A DNA stretch of 53,938 nucleotides from a virus. Both the position numbers and the translations under genes were made by a program. The stretch covers positions 1 through 53,938 of IMG/VR virus record IMGVR_UViG_3300009514_000034, one strand, 5' to 3'. This document shows positions 50,477-53,938 of this stretch, piece by piece (the first letter of the stretch is position 1; every line of letters starts with the position of its first letter). The notes beneath the pieces were generated by a model that searched no databases, was not told where the DNA came from, and worked only from the letters and a program-made list of their open reading frames with translations.

Positions 50477-50513
50477 TCGTTAATTTTCGGAATAATTAAA
50501 ACATATATTTTTC

Positions 50514-50520
50514 TATAAAC
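50514..50520 (+). promoter_or_regulatory. Late promoter (TATAAAC)
   Basis: Core late motif 11 bases before the ATG at 50532. Confidence 0.5.
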
Positions 50521-50531
50521 CGGAAAATAAT

Positions 50532-51572
50532 ATGGAAGATAAAAATCACAACTTAGATGCATTTGGCGAGATGCGTTCAGAAAAGCAGAGTATTCTAGAT
50601 AATAAGGGTACAACCAATGATATATTTTCAGATGATGGTTTTCTCGGCAATGCTATAGATGATGCGAAGAAGGCAGCAGAAACCGAAGAAAAACAGAAGG
50701 CAATGGCCCTTAAGAAAAAGGTTTCTAAAAACAGAAAAGCAGAAAATAAAATTAAAGCAGAGATGGGAATACGAAGGGGTAAACAAAGCAAGTATCCAAC
50801 TCGTTCTCACAAGTTTTTAGGAGACCCAATCAGTGACAGGGCTATTCATGTTGTTTTAAATAGCAAGCAGACAGAAATATATAAAGACGGTGCTGATATA
50901 TGCCCAAGAATTTTAATGGCAATTCCTGCATTCGGAAATAAAAGTACCAAAAGTGCCTTTGAACATTTACATACCATGCAGGAAAAAATTATTTCTGCAA
51001 GGGGAGAGAACCCGTCAGATGCACCTAAGTGGATTATTTTAAGTAATGATACTTCCATGATTATGGACAGAAATTTATTAGTACGATTAGAGGAACTGAA
51101 ATCAAATACTCATATTGTAGGTTCATATGGTTTTGAAAGAATCAGGGCTTCAGGTAAATGGTATCAGTTGGACCATCCCGAAGAACAGAAGATGTTAAGG
51201 GGATGTTATATACAATACAACATGGAAAATACCAACTGGGATTATATCATTGGTAACGGTTTTAAAAATTCAGATAAGTACAGGGTATTAATAGTTCATG
51301 GACCCTTTGTGGCTATTCGTGGAGAGACGTTCATGTCAATTGATTTTACAGACATGGTGGATAATTATAAATCTGGATTTTTTCATTACATGGCTGAATT
51401 GTCTATGGAATGTTATAAGAAAGGATTAATAGCAGGCCAGATAAAAACGGTAGCTGCCCAGTATGAAAATATTAACTGGATGAAAGAAGATCCCGTATTT
51501 CAGGAAGATCAGTCATATTTTGCTTCTAAATGGCAAGCAGAGCTTCCGGCCCATTTCACTGGGAAGCAATAA
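50532..51572 (+). CDS. Glycosyltransferase-like protein (GT-A fold, tentative)
   Basis: A 346-residue protein with a ~90-residue charged N-terminal extension. The rest has a GT-A-like order: RILMAIPAFGNKSTKSAFEHL, then KWIILSNDTSMIMDRN, and the acceptor-side VHGPFVAIRGETFMSIDF with FFHYMAELSMECYKKGLIA. No clear DxD motif is present, so activity is uncertain. Late promoter upstream suggests it acts on a virion protein or is itself in the particle. It is more distant from the transferases at 34 and 40 kb. Confidence 0.5.
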   Translation: MEDKNHNLDAFGEMRSEKQSILDNKGTTNDIFSDDGFLGNAIDDAKKAAETEEKQKAMALKKKVSKNRKAENKIKAEMGIRRGKQSKYPTRSHKFLGDPISDRAIHVVLNSKQTEIYKDGADICPRILMAIPAFGNKSTKSAFEHLHTMQEKIISARGENPSDAPKWIILSNDTSMIMDRNLLVRLEELKSNTHIVGSYGFERIRASGKWYQLDHPEEQKMLRGCYIQYNMENTNWDYIIGNGFKNSDKYRVLIVHGPFVAIRGETFMSIDFTDMVDNYKSGFFHYMAELSMECYKKGLIAGQIKTVAAQYENINWMKEDPVFQEDQSYFASKWQAELPAHFTGKQ

Positions 51573-51586
51573 AATTATTAAAATTT

Positions 51587-51593
51587 TATAAAC
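51587..51593 (+). promoter_or_regulatory. Late promoter (TATAAAC)
   Basis: Core late motif 19 bases before the ATG at 51613; AAAGGA lies between. Confidence 0.5.
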
Positions 51594-51612
51594 TTCTTAT
51601 AAAAGGACTAGC

Positions 51613-52065
51613 ATGAATTTATCTGGATTTGAAAATACAAAAAATCTTGCCGATGAAATACAGGCAAAAACGGAAGGCGAAGTTGTAACCAATACAACGG
51701 GAACCAATAACGTAAACGAACCTGTAGAAGGTAACCTTGAAATGTACAATAAAGGTGTGGATTTCACAACTTATGGACATAATCATGTTATCACAGAAGG
51801 AATATTTTCAAAGAAACCAAAATCTGGCACATACAGAGAACCTATGGGAGATGATCCTATTGAAGACCACCCCATGATTGATGTTAGCGATACTTTTAAA
51901 GGTGTGGATACTGGCCCCGGAAAGCCAATGAACTCCCCTGAAAAAAAACTCACCAGATCAGATATAGAACGCAGAAACCCAAAAGATCGCCGTAAATCCC
52001 AAGAACCTGTGGAAAAAGAGCACAGAGCATTTGAACGCCGTTCAGGTATTGAAGATCGTAAATAA
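51613..52065 (+). CDS. Hypothetical late protein with charged C-terminus
   Basis: A 150-residue hydrophilic protein. The C-terminal third is almost entirely Arg, Lys, Glu and Asp (LTRSDIERRNPKDRRKSQEP; FERRSGIEDRK). Preceded by a late promoter and AAAGGA. No membrane segment or known motif. Packaging or structural use is conceivable from late expression only. Function unknown. Confidence 0.6.
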   Translation: MNLSGFENTKNLADEIQAKTEGEVVTNTTGTNNVNEPVEGNLEMYNKGVDFTTYGHNHVITEGIFSKKPKSGTYREPMGDDPIEDHPMIDVSDTFKGVDTGPGKPMNSPEKKLTRSDIERRNPKDRRKSQEPVEKEHRAFERRSGIEDRK

Positions 52066-52083
52066 AAACATACCCTTATTTCA

Positions 52084-52104
52084 TAATAATATTTTATATT
52101 TATT
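52084..52104 (+). promoter_or_regulatory. Candidate early/middle promoter (AATATTTTATATTTATT)
   Basis: Variant of AATNTTTTATATT in the 59-base gap before the probable clamp gene. Confidence 0.35.
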
Positions 52105-52124
52105 TGAATTGAATAAATATTGTT

Positions 52125-52994
52125 ATGAGTCATCCCATCAATTTTTCGCCACAATACTTAGATGTAATGTCTCGGTTACTGAAGATTTATAATGATCTCC
52201 CCGATAACCGAAGACATGCACTTATTTTCAAAAAGGATGATTATATATATGTTTCGGCTATGAGCCTGAATACCTTGGTCACCATCAAAGCAACCCCAGC
52301 CCATGTGGAATTTGATGATAATGAAATGGGGATAATTAGTTTAACCCAATTTATTAAATATATAGAATCTATAGATTATCCAAAAGATACCAGCGCAAAA
52401 ATTTCAAAGGTTACGGAAAAATCTACTAAAGGAAAAGACATACATTCTTTTCTGTTTACTGGTAAAAGAGGGTCTTACAGGATGCCTATTGCGCATCCGG
52501 CAGAATTTGATAAGCAGAAGGACAGGAAAATTCCCAATGACAGTAATAAAGATCCATTAAAACTGGTCGCTAAATTCTCCATAGATGCAGATGATGCAAA
52601 ATTGTTGGTTAAAGATATTACTTTGATGAATAAGTCCAGTAATTTTATTTTATCTGTAGTAGATTCAACGCTTTCAATTTACATAAAAGGTCTGGAGCAA
52701 CAACAATTCACGAAAACCTTCGATGGTATGAAAGCCCAGATATATGACGATTATACCACAGAAAAGAACGGAATCAATAAGATGAAGTTATTTTCATCCA
52801 GAATTATAGACTATATGTCATATTTAGGCTGTGATTTTGAAATAGAATCTAGGGTTACCCCTGACGGAAGTCTGATGGCATTGAAATGTAGGGGTAAAAT
52901 TGATGGGGACGGTATGGATGATATCGATGTATTCATAGGAACCCAAGAGAATTCCGCAGATGTTACCAGTGGCAATCTGGAACTCGTTCAATAA
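52125..52994 (+). CDS. 45: Probable sliding clamp (T4 gp45-like)
   Basis: A 289-residue protein with alternating strands and helices in a two-domain repeat, as expected for a PCNA-type clamp; T4 gp45 has 228. Suggestive stretches are YLDVMSRLLKIYNDLPDNRRHALIF and VSAMSLNTLVTIKAT (first domain), and KLVAKFSIDADDAKLLVKDI and KMKLFSSRIIDYMSYL (second). The clamp tethers the polymerase and also activates gp55-driven late transcription; the gp55 tail at 18617 would be its partner. The call rests on overall pattern and the nearby primase, gp32 and gp41 genes, so alternatives remain. Confidence 0.5.
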   Translation: MSHPINFSPQYLDVMSRLLKIYNDLPDNRRHALIFKKDDYIYVSAMSLNTLVTIKATPAHVEFDDNEMGIISLTQFIKYIESIDYPKDTSAKISKVTEKSTKGKDIHSFLFTGKRGSYRMPIAHPAEFDKQKDRKIPNDSNKDPLKLVAKFSIDADDAKLLVKDITLMNKSSNFILSVVDSTLSIYIKGLEQQQFTKTFDGMKAQIYDDYTTEKNGINKMKLFSSRIIDYMSYLGCDFEIESRVTPDGSLMALKCRGKIDGDGMDDIDVFIGTQENSADVTSGNLELVQ

Positions 52995-53015
52995 ATAATA
53001 ATTTCCTCATATATT

Positions 53016-53024
53016 TATAAACTA
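53016..53024 (+). promoter_or_regulatory. Late promoter (TATAAACTA)
   Basis: Exact late motif overlapping a palindrome (AACTATT 53020-53026, AATAGTT 53032-53038), 36 bases before the ATG at 53061. Confidence 0.6.
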
Positions 53025-53060
53025 TTACAAAAATAGTTATTTATATACCACAGGTGAAAA

Positions 53061-53938
53061 ATGGAAAAATCTAAGATTTTAGAAGCTTTGAATAAGTACA
53101 AGGATAAAAGCTCCAACAAGAAAATATTTCGCAAGGATGCTGTACTTGAAGGATTACAAAACTTCAAAGCCCCTGAAAAAGAAACTACCGCTCAAGAAAT
53201 TCTTAAAATGGTTGAAAAATCCGGCGAATTTACGAAAGTAGAATCAGAATGGAAACCACGAGTAACCGATATAAAAGAATTGTCCCGCAGGGTATTAACT
53301 GAAGCCGAACTTGAAAATACCAAACCCAATGCATTTAGAATGAATTTAATGCCTATAGTGCTTGATGTTAGTCATGGCAAATTTCAGGCCACACGTAATG
53401 GAAAAACGGCTGTATTTGAAATGTTGTATCCAAACGCCAATGGTAAAATTACTTTAAAGATCCAGATAGATGGTGCTGATGATAAAATTATTGAAATAGG
53501 ACTGGAAGATCCAGAATACTTGGAAAATTTTGGTGCATATATAATTAAACTCATAGACGAGTCTATAGCACAGTCTGAGGAAGGCCAGCAAGAGGAAATG
53601 GACGATTATCTCTACGCAGGCGGGGATTATTCCACCGGATCAAATACACCCGCATCTGGCCTTGGAAAGGGGTCTTTCCCTACCAATTGGCAGGCTATGG
53701 GTGAATCCGATATGAAAAAAATCAGGTCTTTAATGGAACAGGGATTTGACAAGGATGATGAAAAGGGAGACGATGCTGGTGATGACGATACAGCAGTTGC
53801 TGAACTTGGTGATGAAGGCGAAGAAGGAATTGAACAGTTCGGTGAAGATGAGTTTTCACTAGGAGCCGGAGACGTTGGCACTGAGGTAGGTTCATTTGGA
53901 TCTGACTTCGGGGGTGACTTCGGGGGCGACTTCGGGGG
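53061..53938 (+). CDS. Late protein with acidic, Gly-rich C-terminal repeats, partial
   Basis: Open from the ATG at 53061 to the end of the window (292 codons, no stop), so it is incomplete. Ribosome-binding site AGGTG precedes the ATG. The first ~175 residues are a folded charged domain (SRRVLTEAELENTKPNAFRMNL; GKITLKIQIDGADDKIIEIG). After an NWQAMGESDMKKIRSLMEQG stretch the protein becomes very acidic (DDEKGDDAGDDDTAVAEL) and Gly-rich. It ends in tandem 12-base repeats that encode SDFGGDFGG units. Candidate gp21-type sites (VLE/G, LTE/A) occur near the N-terminus. A late promoter suggests a virion protein. Confidence 0.65.
   Translation, partial: MEKSKILEALNKYKDKSSNKKIFRKDAVLEGLQNFKAPEKETTAQEILKMVEKSGEFTKVESEWKPRVTDIKELSRRVLTEAELENTKPNAFRMNLMPIVLDVSHGKFQATRNGKTAVFEMLYPNANGKITLKIQIDGADDKIIEIGLEDPEYLENFGAYIIKLIDESIAQSEEGQQEEMDDYLYAGGDYSTGSNTPASGLGKGSFPTNWQAMGESDMKKIRSLMEQGFDKDDEKGDDAGDDDTAVAELGDEGEEGIEQFGEDEFSLGAGDVGTEVGSFGSDFGGDFGGDFG

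Noticed and set aside
1-53938. tRNA genes and CRISPR arrays
   Set aside because: No cloverleaf or regularly spaced repeat array was recognised on either strand by reading; a dedicated scan was not possible.
53880-53938. DFGG repeats as a regulatory tandem array
   Set aside because: The 12-base repeats are in frame within a coding sequence and end only because the window ends.

Overview
The window is about 54 kb of an AT-rich genome of a T4-like tailed phage (myovirus). Diagnostic genes seen directly are a T4-type head cassette in T4 order (portal gp20, a small core protein, prohead protease gp21, scaffold gp22, major capsid protein gp23). There is also a T4-type replication and recombination set: gp46, RNase H-like 5'-nuclease, UvsW, UvsX, gp41 helicase, gp32, gp61 primase and a probable gp45 clamp. 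Late transcription is represented by gp55 and baseplate by a gp25-domain protein. Many genes have Shine-Dalgarno sites, which suits a Gram-negative host, but the host cannot be named from this sequence. No tRNA, rRNA or CRISPR array was recognised.

Layout: 1-8700 holds virion genes on the plus strand (a large protein with an M15-type peptidase domain, two unknowns, then the head cassette). 8700-12250 is an accessory island behind the capsid gene: a terminator, a Vsr-like homing endonuclease, a transposon with terminal inverted repeats carrying one passenger gene, and the broken 3' end of a second capsid gene. 12250-14550 holds late plus-strand genes, three of them in the tagged family described below. 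14550-31760 is mainly minus strand: a 1330-residue structural protein, two gp55 paralogues, a pentapeptide-repeat protein, gp46, 5'-nuclease, RuvC-like nuclease, UvsW and a block of tagged or late genes, with one small plus-strand late operon at 25.8-26.8 kb. 31.9-41.7 kb is a plus-strand accessory run: a compact family-A-like polymerase, glycosyltransferases, a metallo-beta-lactamase-fold protein, a SLOG-like protein, a DnaJ and small unknowns. 41.7-53.9 kb returns to baseplate, recombination and replication genes.

The most distinctive system is a family of at least nine small proteins (plus one divergent member). They share a ~35-residue N-terminal tag with the pattern KFxxFLESLKGxGQDxLIE followed by (S/T)VKxGFxxCFE, and otherwise have unrelated bodies. 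The tag contains LxE sites of the kind cut by the T4 prohead protease, and several members sit behind late promoters. By analogy with the T4 internal proteins they are probably packaged in the head, trimmed by gp21 and delivered into the host. Late genes are preceded by a TATAAACTA motif, a variant of the T4 late promoter TATAAATA, matching the presence of gp55. A second motif (AATNTTTTATATT) precedes several replication genes and may be an early or middle promoter.

Other points: fragments of an older capsid gene lie on both sides of the intact one, suggesting capsid-gene replacement. An 18-bp inverted repeat could hide the gp41 ribosome-binding site, and late promoters overlap palindromes in at least three places.
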